From Oscillospiraceae bacterium Marseille-Q3528 (GTDB lineage Bacteria > Bacillota > Clostridia > Lachnospirales > Lachnospiraceae): a stretch of 64,000 nt of DNA. Within the stretch, counting starts at the first letter, position 1. Every line of letters begins with the position of its first letter. A model generated the notes under the pieces. That model searched no databases. It was not told where the DNA came from and saw only the letters and a program-made list of their open reading frames with translations. The stretch is taken from NCBI GenBank assembly GCA_018223385.1, contig JAGTTR010000012.1, positions 1 through 64,000 on the forward strand, read 5' to 3'. The position numbers were made by a program, and so were the translations under genes. Of the stretch, positions 16,811-24,679 are shown piece after piece.

Positions 16811-17694
16811 ATTTTACAAATCTTCCCCGAAGAAATAAGACATATGCAGGGGCTAATGGCAGTAAGATTGCTGTCATGTATAATGGGGAACAGTATATGT
16901 TGAAGTTCCCGGTTCCACCATCCAGAAACAAAGAAATGAGCTATACCAATGGATGTGTGTCAGAATATCTGGGATCGCATATTTTTGCTCTTGTGGGCAT
17001 CCCTGTACAGGAAACGCTGCTTGGCACTTATTCAAAAAACGGAAGAGAGAAAATTGTTGTAGCATGTAAAGATTTTACATCCCCGGGTGTTGTGATACAG
17101 GATTTTGCTTCGCTTAAAAATACCATTATTGATTCGGAACACAATGGATATGGGACAGAATTATCCGATATTTTGAATGCAATCCGGGAGCAACAGGTCA
17201 TGGATCCGGTGGAACTGGAAAACTGGTTTTGGGATATGTTTATTGTTGATGCGTTGATTGGAAACTGGGATAGACACAATGGAAACTGGGGATTCCTTTA
17301 TGATACTGTTCAGGATGAGATGAAGCTGGCCCCGGTATATGATTGTGGAAGTTGTCTTTATCCGCAGGCTGATGAAGCAATCATGAGGGCAACACTGGAT
17401 GATCCGGCAGAGAAAAATCTTCGTGTTTTTGAAATTCCGCTTTCGGGGATTAAGTTAAATGGGAAAAAGATCAATTATTTTGATTTCATTTCTTCGCTGG
17501 AACTGGAAGGCTGCAATGAGGCTTTGCGCCGGATCGTTCCCAGAATTCACATGGAACAGATAGAAAAGCTGGTAAATGAGACACCTTTTATCACGGATTT
17601 ACAGAAACAGTTTTATAAAACCATGCTTGGAGAAAGAAAAACAAGAATATTGGATTATTCCTTACAGATGCTGCAGGAAAGGGACAACAGATAA
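16804..17694 (+). CDS. HipA-like serine/threonine kinase (CtkA type)
   Basis: This 296-residue kinase resembles the C-terminal catalytic domain of HipA and the stand-alone CtkA kinases. Lys34 (YMLKFP) should bind ATP. The catalytic loop is GNWDRHNGN (Asp156), and the metal-binding Asp180 lies in LAPVYDCGSC. The N-terminal HipA subdomain is reduced, so the protein is much shorter than E. coli HipA (440). HipA enzymes phosphorylate aminoacyl-tRNA synthetases and induce dormancy; the target here is unknown. The overlapping upstream gene is the presumed partner. Confidence 0.8.
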   Translation: MVDFTNLPRRNKTYAGANGSKIAVMYNGEQYMLKFPVPPSRNKEMSYTNGCVSEYLGSHIFALVGIPVQETLLGTYSKNGREKIVVACKDFTSPGVVIQDFASLKNTIIDSEHNGYGTELSDILNAIREQQVMDPVELENWFWDMFIVDALIGNWDRHNGNWGFLYDTVQDEMKLAPVYDCGSCLYPQADEAIMRATLDDPAEKNLRVFEIPLSGIKLNGKKINYFDFISSLELEGCNEALRRIVPRIHMEQIEKLVNETPFITDLQKQFYKTMLGERKTRILDYSLQMLQERDNR

Positions 17695-17707
17695 TGTGAG
17701 AATGAAA

Positions 17708-17753
17708 AGCAAAAGCCCTTTTGGATGCTGTGTGATCCGAAAGGGCTTTTGCT
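17708..17753. terminator. Bidirectional terminator between convergent genes
   Basis: AGCAAAAGCCCTTTTGGAT pairs with ATCCGAAAGGGCTTTTGCT over 19 bp with a single wobble. A- and T-runs lie within the arms, so it can stop both the kinase operon and the regulator gene. Confidence 0.85.
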
Positions 17754-17762
17754 GACCAAAAT

Positions 17763-18464
17763 TTATTTGTTGAGCTGTGTCTTGATATCCAGGTTTCCAC
17801 GGATCGTATTTAGGTGATGGTCGGAAGCCAGGCGGGCAGCGTAAGGATCCTTTGCTTCAATGGCTGATAAGATCTGTTGATGTTCATCAAAGGTAATCAG
17901 GGCATTGGCTACCGATAATTTGTGCTTTTCCAGATGTTTCAGGCAGATGGCCGCCTGCTCGGACAGGATCTCATTGTGGGTGGATACGGCGATCAGGCGG
18001 TGAAACCGCAGGTCTTCGATCTGATATTTCCACGTATCCTCCTGATGGAGAAGCTGCTGCTGAATATCGATGGATTCCCGCAATAACAGAATATCTTCTT
18101 CCGTGGCACGGTTGGCGGCCAGCTCCGTGACTGTGGACTCAAAAATCTTCCGGCTTTCATAAGCCTTCTGATAATCAATTCCATTTAAAACAACAAGCGG
18201 ATTGTACTTGGTACAGAATTCGTTGATCAGATTAATGTCGTCGGTCAGATATGTTCCATCAGAGGGACGTATCTCAACAAGCTGCACGAAAGACAGCGAT
18301 TTGAGTGCTTCCCGGACGGAAGTGCGGCTGACGTTAAGCTTCTGCGCAAATTCCCGTTCACTGTCCAGTTTATCTCCGGGGCTTAACACCCGCTGATCGA
18401 TCATATCGATGATCGCATAAATGATTTTGTCTACGATTGAAGACTTATGTATCTCTTTTGCCAT
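17763..18464 (-). CDS. GntR-family transcriptional regulator (FadR/FCD subfamily)
   Basis: This 233-residue repressor or activator has an N-terminal winged helix (SRTSVREALKSLSF, then the wing IRPSDGTYL) and an all-helical FCD ligand domain. Family metal and ligand residues include the Arg/His-containing block LRFHRLIAVSTHNEIL and late histidines in ASDHHLNTIRG. Such FCD proteins sense organic acids or sugar acids. It is divergent from the second TRAP operon, whose promoter carries a GGTA-N9-TACC dyad at +1, so local control is likely. Confidence 0.9.
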   Translation of the reverse strand: MAKEIHKSSIVDKIIYAIIDMIDQRVLSPGDKLDSEREFAQKLNVSRTSVREALKSLSFVQLVEIRPSDGTYLTDDINLINEFCTKYNPLVVLNGIDYQKAYESRKIFESTVTELAANRATEEDILLLRESIDIQQQLLHQEDTWKYQIEDLRFHRLIAVSTHNEILSEQAAICLKHLEKHKLSVANALITFDEHQQILSAIEAKDPYAARLASDHHLNTIRGNLDIKTQLNK

Positions 18465-18618
18465 ATTTATCCATTCCTTCTAAAGTATATAAGATATTAT
18501 AAAGAAAATATTCCGGGAATGCAACAAATGGTATTTTTTTCACCTAAAAATAGTAAACAAAAATGCAAATAAAAAATTATATAAAATACATAAAAAATAT
18601 TTATTTAATCGAAGAATA

Positions 18619-18647
18619 TTGACAAAAACATACATAGATAATAGAAT
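18619..18647 (+). promoter_or_regulatory. Sigma-A promoter of TRAP transporter 2
   Basis: TTGACA (18619-18624), a 17-bp spacer and TAGAAT (18642-18647). The expected start is near 18654. Confidence 0.85.
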
Positions 18648-18652
18648 GAAGT

Positions 18653-18679
18653 GGTATTAAGGACATACCAATATACCAA
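18653..18679 (+). promoter_or_regulatory. Operator-like dyad GGTA-N9-TACC with an extra half-site
   Basis: TGGTAT and ATACCA form an inverted repeat at 18652-18670 covering +1, and another ATACCA follows at 18674-18679. TGGTAT/ATACCA half-sites recall those of GntR-family hexuronate repressors (UxuR/ExuR), but the spacing is wider. The dyad at 5311 has the same GGTA-N9-TACC frame. Confidence 0.6.
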
Positions 18680-18696
18680 CAAGGGGAGGGACACAT

Positions 18697-19188
18697 ATGA
18701 AAAAGGTGTTGCATTTTCTGGATGAGCACTTTGAAGAAGTGATGCTCGTTATCTTACTGGCGGTTATGACGGCATCCATATTTTATCAGGTGGTCATGCG
18801 TTACGTGTTTAACAGCGCACCATCCTGGACGGAGGAACTTTGCAGATATTCCTTTATCTGGTGTGCATACTTTGGCGTTTCACTGGGGGTAAAACGAAAT
18901 GCACATATCAGTGTTATGGCGGCAGTGGACCTGCTTCCGAAAAAGGGACAGAAGGTGATGCATGTGGTTGCCAATCTGATTTTCCTGGCATTTGCCATTC
19001 TGATCTTTGTGCTGGGGTGGAAGGTGACTGGACAGATCAAAATGCTGGGAAGAAAATCTCCGGCAATGGAGATTCCCATGTGGTATGTATACGGAGCGTT
19101 GCCCATCGGATTTTTGTGTATTATCTTCCGGCTGCTGCAGGTTCTGTTTCATCAGATTCGTACATTCGGAAAAGAAGAGGAGGGATGA
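18697..19188 (+). CDS. dctQ: TRAP transporter small permease (DctQ family)
   Basis: This 163-residue four-helix membrane protein has the DctQ signature WTEELCRYSFIWCAYFG, then SLGVKRNAHISV and a final helix near MEIPMWYVYGALPIGF. It closely parallels the DctQ at 6600. It opens the second TRAP operon, in Q-M-P order instead of P-Q-M. An AGGGGAGGG ribosome site precedes the ATG, and dctM starts 3 bp after its stop. Confidence 0.9.
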   Translation: MKKVLHFLDEHFEEVMLVILLAVMTASIFYQVVMRYVFNSAPSWTEELCRYSFIWCAYFGVSLGVKRNAHISVMAAVDLLPKKGQKVMHVVANLIFLAFAILIFVLGWKVTGQIKMLGRKSPAMEIPMWYVYGALPIGFLCIIFRLLQVLFHQIRTFGKEEEG

Positions 19189-19191
19189 TTT

Positions 19192-20466
19192 ATGATACTG
19201 TTTTTATTTCTGGCGATTGTGCTGGCCATGGGCGTTCCCATTGGAATCTCTTTAGGTGTTGCTTCGGTGGCAGGAATCGCAGTCATTGGCTCCTATCAGC
19301 TGGAACTGATCGCACAGAGCATGATCACAGCGCTGGATTCTTTTCCGCTGATGGCAGTTCCGTTTTTCATCCTTGCCGGTGAGATTATGGGACAGGGAGG
19401 CATTTCTAAGCGGCTGTTGAATACGGCAGAGGCATTTTTCGGACGGTATACAGGCGGACTTGGAATGGTAGCTATCGTAGCCTGCATGTTTTTTGCGGCG
19501 GTATCCGGTTCTGCACCGGCAACAACGGCAGCCATCGGAGGCATCATGATTCCGTCCATGATTGATAAAAAATATGGAGCAGATTATTCTTCCGCACTGG
19601 TTGCTTCTTCGGGAAGTATCGGTGTTATGATCCCGCCGTCCATTCCTATGGTTATTTATTCGGTATCGGCCAGCACTTCCATATCAGAAATGTTTATGGC
19701 AGGAATTATTCCGGGAATCATGGTTGGTGTAGGCTTATGTGTATATAATTATATGCACTGTCGAAAATGCCCGGATATTCCCAAGGCTGAGAAAAAATAC
19801 AGCATGAAGGAAAAACTGCTGATCGTATGGGAGGCAAAGTGGTCATTGCTGATGCCGATTATCATTCTGGGCGGCATTTACGGTGGATTTTTTACACCGA
19901 CAGAATCTGCGGCAATCGCCGTTGTGTATGGGCTGATCGTCAGCCTGTTCATTTATAAAGATATCAAAGTCAAAGACCTGTACCGGATTTTTGTAAAATC
20001 AGGTCTGACGACAGCAACGACGCTGATCATTATGGGAACGGCTTCTACGTTCGGACGGCTTCTGAATCTGGAGCAGATTCCGACAACTGTGGCAGAGAGC
20101 ATTACTTCTGTGACAAGCAACAAGTACATCATTCTTTTACTCATCATCGTGCTGTTGCTCATTGTAGGCTGTTTCATGGAGACGCTGGCTTCCATTATCA
20201 TTCTGACACCGATCCTTCTGCCGGTTGTGACAGAGGTTGGCGTAGATCCGATCCATTTCGGAATTATTATGGTAGTGGGACTTGCTGTTGGATTTGTCAC
20301 ACCGCCATTGGGTGTGGATCTGTTTGTGGCATCTGGAATTGGAAAGATATCGCTGGAGAAGATTTCCAAAGCGGTGGTGAAGCCAATGCTTGTGATGATT
20401 GCCATTCTTATCATCATTGCCATGGTGCCTGAGATATCCCTGTTCTTGCCGGGATTGATGAAATAA
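19192..20466 (+). CDS. dctM: TRAP transporter large permease (DctM family)
   Basis: This 424-residue polytopic permease has the family blocks SFPLMAVPFFILAGEIM, FFAAVSGSAPATTAAIGG, GVMIPPSIPMVIYSV, GGIYGGFFTPTESAAIA and VTPPLGVDLFVA. It is a clear paralogue of the DctM at 7094, with about 12 predicted helices, and acts as the sodium-driven translocation subunit. It is followed 55 bp later by the binding protein gene of the same operon. Confidence 0.93.
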   Translation: MILFLFLAIVLAMGVPIGISLGVASVAGIAVIGSYQLELIAQSMITALDSFPLMAVPFFILAGEIMGQGGISKRLLNTAEAFFGRYTGGLGMVAIVACMFFAAVSGSAPATTAAIGGIMIPSMIDKKYGADYSSALVASSGSIGVMIPPSIPMVIYSVSASTSISEMFMAGIIPGIMVGVGLCVYNYMHCRKCPDIPKAEKKYSMKEKLLIVWEAKWSLLMPIIILGGIYGGFFTPTESAAIAVVYGLIVSLFIYKDIKVKDLYRIFVKSGLTTATTLIIMGTASTFGRLLNLEQIPTTVAESITSVTSNKYIILLLIIVLLLIVGCFMETLASIIILTPILLPVVTEVGVDPIHFGIIMVVGLAVGFVTPPLGVDLFVASGIGKISLEKISKAVVKPMLVMIAILIIIAMVPEISLFLPGLMK

Positions 20467-20521
20467 AAATCAAAAGATAAAAAGCATATGCTTTTAATAA
20501 AAAAAGAGGAGGAATTACAAT

Positions 20522-21595
20522 ATGATGAAAAAGGGGATGCGTACCTGGATCGGACTGGGAACCTGTATGGTGCTGACAATGGGGATGTTGGCAGGGTGTT
20601 CGTCAGGAAAAGAAAGCACAGGTACGGACAGCGCAAAAACAGAGGATGCAAAAGGGGAAGAGACGGCAGAGGGTGATGTGATCAAGATCATTTCTGCAGG
20701 AAATAACCCGGAAGAGCATTTCCAGAGTATTGCCATGGATGCGTTTGAACAGTATGTGGAGGAACACTCCAACGGAACGATGCAGGTAGAGACTTATCCG
20801 AATCAGCAGATGGGCGCAGATGGAGAAGTCCTGGAAGGTACCCAGCTGGGAAATATTCAGGTTGGTTATGCAAACTGCTCCAATGTGGCAACGGTATCTG
20901 ATAAGCTGTTCATTCTGGATCATCCGTTCCTGTTCAACAGCGATGAACAGGCATATGAAGTGCTGGACGGAGAAGTTGGTCAGTATATGCTGGATTCTCT
21001 TTCCGATGCCGGTCTGGTGGGGCTTGGCTGGCTGGATAACGGTTTCCGGGAACTGACCTGTAATGTAGAGGTACATTCTCCGGCAGATCTGAAGGGACAG
21101 AAGATTCGAACCATGGAGAATCCGCTGCAGATGGCAGCATGGGAAATGCTGGGTGCAGCACCGACACCCATGGCTTACAGTGAAGTATTCACCGGACTCC
21201 AGCAGGGAACCATTGACGGACAGGAGAACCCCATCGGAAATATCGCAGCAATGAAATTTTATGAAGTACAGGATTACTGCATTTACACAGACCATATTTA
21301 CAGTGCAAATCCGATCTTTATGAACAAGGCTTTCTTTGACGGACTGACAGAGGAACAGCAGCAGATCCTTAGAGACGCTGGCGCTTATGCGGTTCAGGTT
21401 TCCAGAGAAAAGCGCGCAGAGCAGGATAAAGAATATGCAGCAGCAATCGCCGAGAACTGTACCGTGATCGAGCTGACAGATGATGAGAAGCAGCAGTTTA
21501 AGGATGCTGTAACCGGTATGTATGACAAAGTAGTAGAGAAGGCAGGCCAGGAAGTGGTAGACATGATGTATGATGCCTGCGGCCTGCAGAAATAA
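20522..21595 (+). CDS. dctP: TRAP transporter solute-binding lipoprotein (DctP family)
   Basis: This 357-residue lipoprotein receptor has a signal peptide ending in the lipobox MLAGCSS, a Thr/Glu-rich linker, and a DctP core with EQYVEEHSNGTMQVETYPNQ, the ligand-arginine block GQKIRTMENPLQ, and PTPMAYSEVFTGLQQGTIDG. It is close to the receptor at 5358 in these motifs, so a similar acidic ligand is likely. A GAGGAGG ribosome site is followed by two possible ATGs (20522, 20525). Confidence 0.92.
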   Translation: MMKKGMRTWIGLGTCMVLTMGMLAGCSSGKESTGTDSAKTEDAKGEETAEGDVIKIISAGNNPEEHFQSIAMDAFEQYVEEHSNGTMQVETYPNQQMGADGEVLEGTQLGNIQVGYANCSNVATVSDKLFILDHPFLFNSDEQAYEVLDGEVGQYMLDSLSDAGLVGLGWLDNGFRELTCNVEVHSPADLKGQKIRTMENPLQMAAWEMLGAAPTPMAYSEVFTGLQQGTIDGQENPIGNIAAMKFYEVQDYCIYTDHIYSANPIFMNKAFFDGLTEEQQQILRDAGAYAVQVSREKRAEQDKEYAAAIAENCTVIELTDDEKQQFKDAVTGMYDKVVEKAGQEVVDMMYDACGLQK

Positions 21596-21615
21596 CAGAT
21601 CCTGTAAAAGTAGGA

Positions 21616-21650
21616 AAAACGGGGGCCTGTTTATGCAGAGCCCCCTGTTT
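21616..21650 (+). other. Hairpin between dctP and the oxidoreductase gene
   Basis: AAACGGGGGC and GCCCCCTGTTT form a stem around a 13-nt loop. Only three Ts follow, and a ribosome site begins within 5 bp. A partial terminator or an mRNA-stabilising stem is likely, echoing the hairpin after the first dctP. Confidence 0.6.
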
Positions 21651-21670
21651 ATCAAGGAGGATGAGGGCGA

Positions 21671-22768
21671 ATGGAAAAAATCAGAACTGCGGTGATCGGA
21701 TGCGGAAAGGTTGCGGATGCGCATGCCCACAGTTATCAGAACATAGAAAACGCACAGCTGACGGCAGTGTGTGATGTGGATGAAAAGAGGGCAAGGGCAT
21801 TCGCGGAAAAATATGGTGTTCATGCATATACAAGCATCAGTGAGATGATTCGGAAAGAGAAGATACAGGTTGCCAGTGTATGTGTGCCGCATCCTTTTCA
21901 CGCGAAAACCTGCGTGGAAGCAGCAGACTGTGGCTGTCATGTGATCGTGGAGAAACCCTTTTCTGTGAGCAGAAAGGACAGCCTGGAAATGATCGCTGCC
22001 GGAAAGAGAAATCACGTGTGGATCGGGACGGTATTTCAGAGAAGATTTTACGAGCCTTGCAGAAGAATCCGAAAGGCGATCGATGACGGCAAGCTGGGAA
22101 ATATTGTCCTTGGCGATGTGACCATGCTGGGATGGAGAGACAAGGTGTATTACGACTCTGATCCATGGCGGGGTACGTGGAAAGGAGAGGGCGGCGGCGT
22201 GCTGCCGACACAGGCCTGCCATCAGCTGGATCTGCTGTTGTGGTTTATGGGCTCGGAGCTTACAGAAGTTTACGGGGTGTATAAGAATTACAACCATCCG
22301 TATATTGAGGTGGAGGACACAGCAGTTGCAATTTTGAAATTTGCGAACGGTGCGGTGGCAACGATCACAGCCAGCAATGCGCAGGATCCGGCACAGTACG
22401 GAAAGGTACGGGTACACGGAGACAACGGCGCTTCCGCAGGCGTGCAGACGGATGGCGGCGCCATGTTTATTTCCGGTATGTCTTCCATTACAGAAGCCCC
22501 TTACAATGATCTGTGGGGGGTCAAAGGAGAAGAGAACCTTCTGGATCAGTGGAAAAAGGAAGATGAGGAGATCTTTTTCCAGAACGATCCGACCGAATAT
22601 TATCATCAGCTGCAGCTGCAGGATTTCGTCAATGCAGTGGCAGACAACCGGAAACCACTGGTGACCGGAGAAGACGGACTAAAATCTGCAGAACTGATAG
22701 AGGCGATTTACAGAAGTTCCAGATCAGGAATGCCTGTGAAGCTGCCGTTGGAGGAGGTTGAAGCGTGA
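21671..22768 (+). CDS. Gfo/Idh/MocA-family oxidoreductase
   Basis: This 365-residue NAD(P)-dependent sugar oxidoreductase has the N-terminal Rossmann fold AVIGCGKVADAHAHSY and the conserved EKPFSVS motif with the lysine typical of the family. The C-terminal substrate domain carries LPTQACHQLDLLLWF with the catalytic His/Asp region. Members oxidise inositols, glucuronides, 3-keto sugars or aldonates. It is in the TRAP-2 operon and overlaps the following isomerase by 4 bp, so the pair probably converts the imported compound. Confidence 0.88.
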   Translation: MEKIRTAVIGCGKVADAHAHSYQNIENAQLTAVCDVDEKRARAFAEKYGVHAYTSISEMIRKEKIQVASVCVPHPFHAKTCVEAADCGCHVIVEKPFSVSRKDSLEMIAAGKRNHVWIGTVFQRRFYEPCRRIRKAIDDGKLGNIVLGDVTMLGWRDKVYYDSDPWRGTWKGEGGGVLPTQACHQLDLLLWFMGSELTEVYGVYKNYNHPYIEVEDTAVAILKFANGAVATITASNAQDPAQYGKVRVHGDNGASAGVQTDGGAMFISGMSSITEAPYNDLWGVKGEENLLDQWKKEDEEIFFQNDPTEYYHQLQLQDFVNAVADNRKPLVTGEDGLKSAELIEAIYRSSRSGMPVKLPLEEVEA

Positions 22769-23628
22769 AGCTGTGTTTTAATGAAGCAACAGCGAGAGAC
22801 TGTTCGGATCTGGAAACAGATATCCGGCTCTGTGCAGAAGCAGGATTCGAATATATAGAGCTCCGCTTTGATATGATTCAGGAGTATCTCAGGAAGCATA
22901 CGGTAGGAGATATCCGACGTCTCCTGAAAGAAAACGCTCTGAAGCCTCATGCGTTGAATGCCATTTATACGTATGCAGCTCTTTTTACAGAGCATGACAG
23001 CAAAGAGAAAAACAGTGAATTCATCAATCGTTTTCTGGCAGCGTGTACACTGGCCCGGGATCTGGAGGCATACTACATCATTCTGGTTCCGCCCATGGGG
23101 GATCAGGGATTCCGGGTTCCTTATGAAAAGGGAGAAGCATCGGCGAAGGAAGATTTTAAGCGGATTGCGGCTCATCTGGCGGATCTGGCAGCAGATTACG
23201 ATGTTCGGCTGTGCCTGGAACCGGTAGGGGCGCCGAAAAGCAGTATCAAGACGGTAAAGGCTGCTTTTGAGATTATGGAAGAAATCCGGCGGCCGAATGT
23301 GGGAATCGTGCTGGATGCCTATAATCTGTATATGGCACATATGGATAACTATTTTGATGAGATTTCTCTGCTCCGTCCGGAACAGATTTATGCAGTACAT
23401 ATGAACAATGCGGATATCACAGGGCCAAGCCTGGAAGCAAGAAAATTCTGTGATGGCGGCGTCATTGATCTGAAAGAATTCCTGGGAAGGATCAGGGAAA
23501 AAGGATATGATGGAATGGCTTCTGTCGAAACCTTCCGACCGGAGTACTGGAAAATGTCACCGGAGGAAGTGATTCAGATGGCTTACCGGACGACGCGGGC
23601 TGTGCTGGAAGAGAATGGCTGCCTGTAA
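22765..23628 (+). CDS. Sugar phosphate isomerase/epimerase-type TIM barrel (AP endonuclease 2 fold)
   Basis: This 287-residue xylose-isomerase-like barrel has metal-binding residues in LCLEPVGAPKS, VGIVLDAYNLYM and AVHMNNADI, and a late SVETFRPEYW. The family includes IolE, IolI, hydroxypyruvate isomerase and 3-keto-sugar epimerases, and often works after a Gfo/Idh enzyme. It starts at GTG 22765 behind GAGGAGG and overlaps the oxidoreductase stop (GTGA). The exact reaction is not assigned. Confidence 0.85.
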   Translation: MKLCFNEATARDCSDLETDIRLCAEAGFEYIELRFDMIQEYLRKHTVGDIRRLLKENALKPHALNAIYTYAALFTEHDSKEKNSEFINRFLAACTLARDLEAYYIILVPPMGDQGFRVPYEKGEASAKEDFKRIAAHLADLAADYDVRLCLEPVGAPKSSIKTVKAAFEIMEEIRRPNVGIVLDAYNLYMAHMDNYFDEISLLRPEQIYAVHMNNADITGPSLEARKFCDGGVIDLKEFLGRIREKGYDGMASVETFRPEYWKMSPEEVIQMAYRTTRAVLEENGCL

Positions 23629-23654
23629 AATCAGTAATACAAAATTTGTATATG

Positions 23655-23708
23655 AAATACCCAAAATCCAGGTTTCGGTTTGATGGAACTCTGGTTTTGG
23701 GTATTTTT
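23655..23708 (+). terminator. Rho-independent terminator of the TRAP-2 operon
   Basis: AAATACCCAAAATCCAG pairs with CTGGTTTTGGGTATTT with one bulged base, followed by further Ts. Confidence 0.85.
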
Positions 23709-23727
23709 CTGCGTTTTCCGCGATGAC

Positions 23728-23756
23728 TTGACCGCCCCGCCCATTTTGAGTATATT
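23728..23756 (+). promoter_or_regulatory. Sigma-A promoter of the methyltransferase gene
   Basis: TTGACC (23728-23733), 17 bp and TATATT (23751-23756). Confidence 0.7.
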
Positions 23757-23758
23757 TT

Positions 23759-23774
23759 GTTAGGAATATCTAAC
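23759..23774 (+). promoter_or_regulatory. Operator-like dyad GTTAG-N6-CTAAC at +1
   Basis: This perfect 5-bp inverted repeat with a 6-bp centre overlaps the predicted start. The same dyad stands at 63750 (and with one change at 63770) in front of the DUF3793 gene, so both genes may share a regulator, possibly metal-responsive (DtxR/MntR type) by analogy. Confidence 0.6.
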
Positions 23775-23799
23775 TCACGCAAAAGGGAGGATGTGGAAT

Positions 23800-24585
23800 A
23801 TGAATGAAAAAATAACGCTCTCCGGTGTGCCGGAGACGATGCTGCAGACGGTTTATGCCCGGGCCAGGGAAAGTAGCGGGCGTGGGGCCATTCGCGACCG
23901 GAAAGCGGAAGAGATCATTGACCGTCTGGATTATGATTTTTCTCTTGCGGAGAAGGATTCAGCCATGCGCAGCGGTGTCATTGCCCGCACGATCGTGCTG
24001 GATCGGCTGACGGCAGCATGGCTTGCGAAAAATCCCGGTGCGGTGGTCGTGAACATTGCCTGCGGACTTGACACGCGGTGCTATCGGATGGAGGGGTATG
24101 CACACTGGTACAATCTGGATCTGCCCGAGACGATGGCGGTGCGGGCGCGTCTCCTGCCAGAAAATGGAACGATTTCACAGATCGCCATGTCTGCGATGGA
24201 GGATTGGGGCGGGGAGATCAAAGAATCGGATGCGCCGGTGCTGGTCATCATTGAGGGACTGACCATGTATCTGTCGAAGGCGGATGTCCGGCAGATATTT
24301 GCAGTGATTGCCGGGCGGTTTGCCAAGGCAGATGTGTTTGTAGAGGTGATGAACCCCATGGTCGTAAAACGGTTCCGGGAGAAATCCATTGAGGGCAGCT
24401 ATGCAAAATTCACGTGGGGGATAAAGGATGGCAGAGCGCTCGCTGCGCTTTTGCCGGATTTCCGGTTCTTAGAAGAACACAGCCTGGTGGAGGGGATGGC
24501 GGTATTTCTGCCGGTTTACCGGTGGCTGGGAAAAATTCCGCCAGTCCGCAGTATTTCCAACAAAATCCTTGTGCTGGAGAAGTAA
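23800..24585 (+). CDS. Class I SAM-dependent methyltransferase, leucine carboxyl methyltransferase (LCM/PPM1) family
   Basis: This 261-residue methyltransferase has the LCM-family blocks GVIARTIVLDRLTAAWL, VVNIACGLDTRCYRM (SAM-binding loop), WYNLDLPETM with the acidic ribose ligand, and VLVIIEGLTMYLSKADV. Bacterial members O-methylate small molecules or polyketides; the substrate here is unknown. ATG 23800 is preferred to 23791 because it is 9 bp from GGGAGG. It is monocistronic, between a terminator and the alaS promoter, under a GTTAG-N6-CTAAC operator. Confidence 0.85.
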   Translation: MNEKITLSGVPETMLQTVYARARESSGRGAIRDRKAEEIIDRLDYDFSLAEKDSAMRSGVIARTIVLDRLTAAWLAKNPGAVVVNIACGLDTRCYRMEGYAHWYNLDLPETMAVRARLLPENGTISQIAMSAMEDWGGEIKESDAPVLVIIEGLTMYLSKADVRQIFAVIAGRFAKADVFVEVMNPMVVKRFREKSIEGSYAKFTWGIKDGRALAALLPDFRFLEEHSLVEGMAVFLPVYRWLGKIPPVRSISNKILVLEK

Positions 24586-24598
24586 TCGCCGGGATTCC

Positions 24599-24627
24599 TT
24601 GACAAAGATTTCCTAAAATCTTATAAT
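24599..24627 (+). promoter_or_regulatory. Consensus sigma-A promoter of alaS
   Basis: TTGACA (24599-24604), 17 bp and TATAAT (24622-24627). The leader to the GTG start is only about 45 nt, so no T-box is present. Confidence 0.85.
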
Positions 24628-24679
24628 AATTTAGATTGTACGGATTTTTTATGAATCTATATATATAGGAGGAAATAAC

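Noticed and set aside
20603..22606. 667-residue open frame on the minus strand
   Set aside because: It lies wholly antisense to the TRAP receptor and oxidoreductase genes, both with clear family motifs; no family features of its own.
24628..24679. T-box leader on alaS
   Set aside because: The promoter lies only about 45 nt from the start codon and there is no T-box core or terminator.
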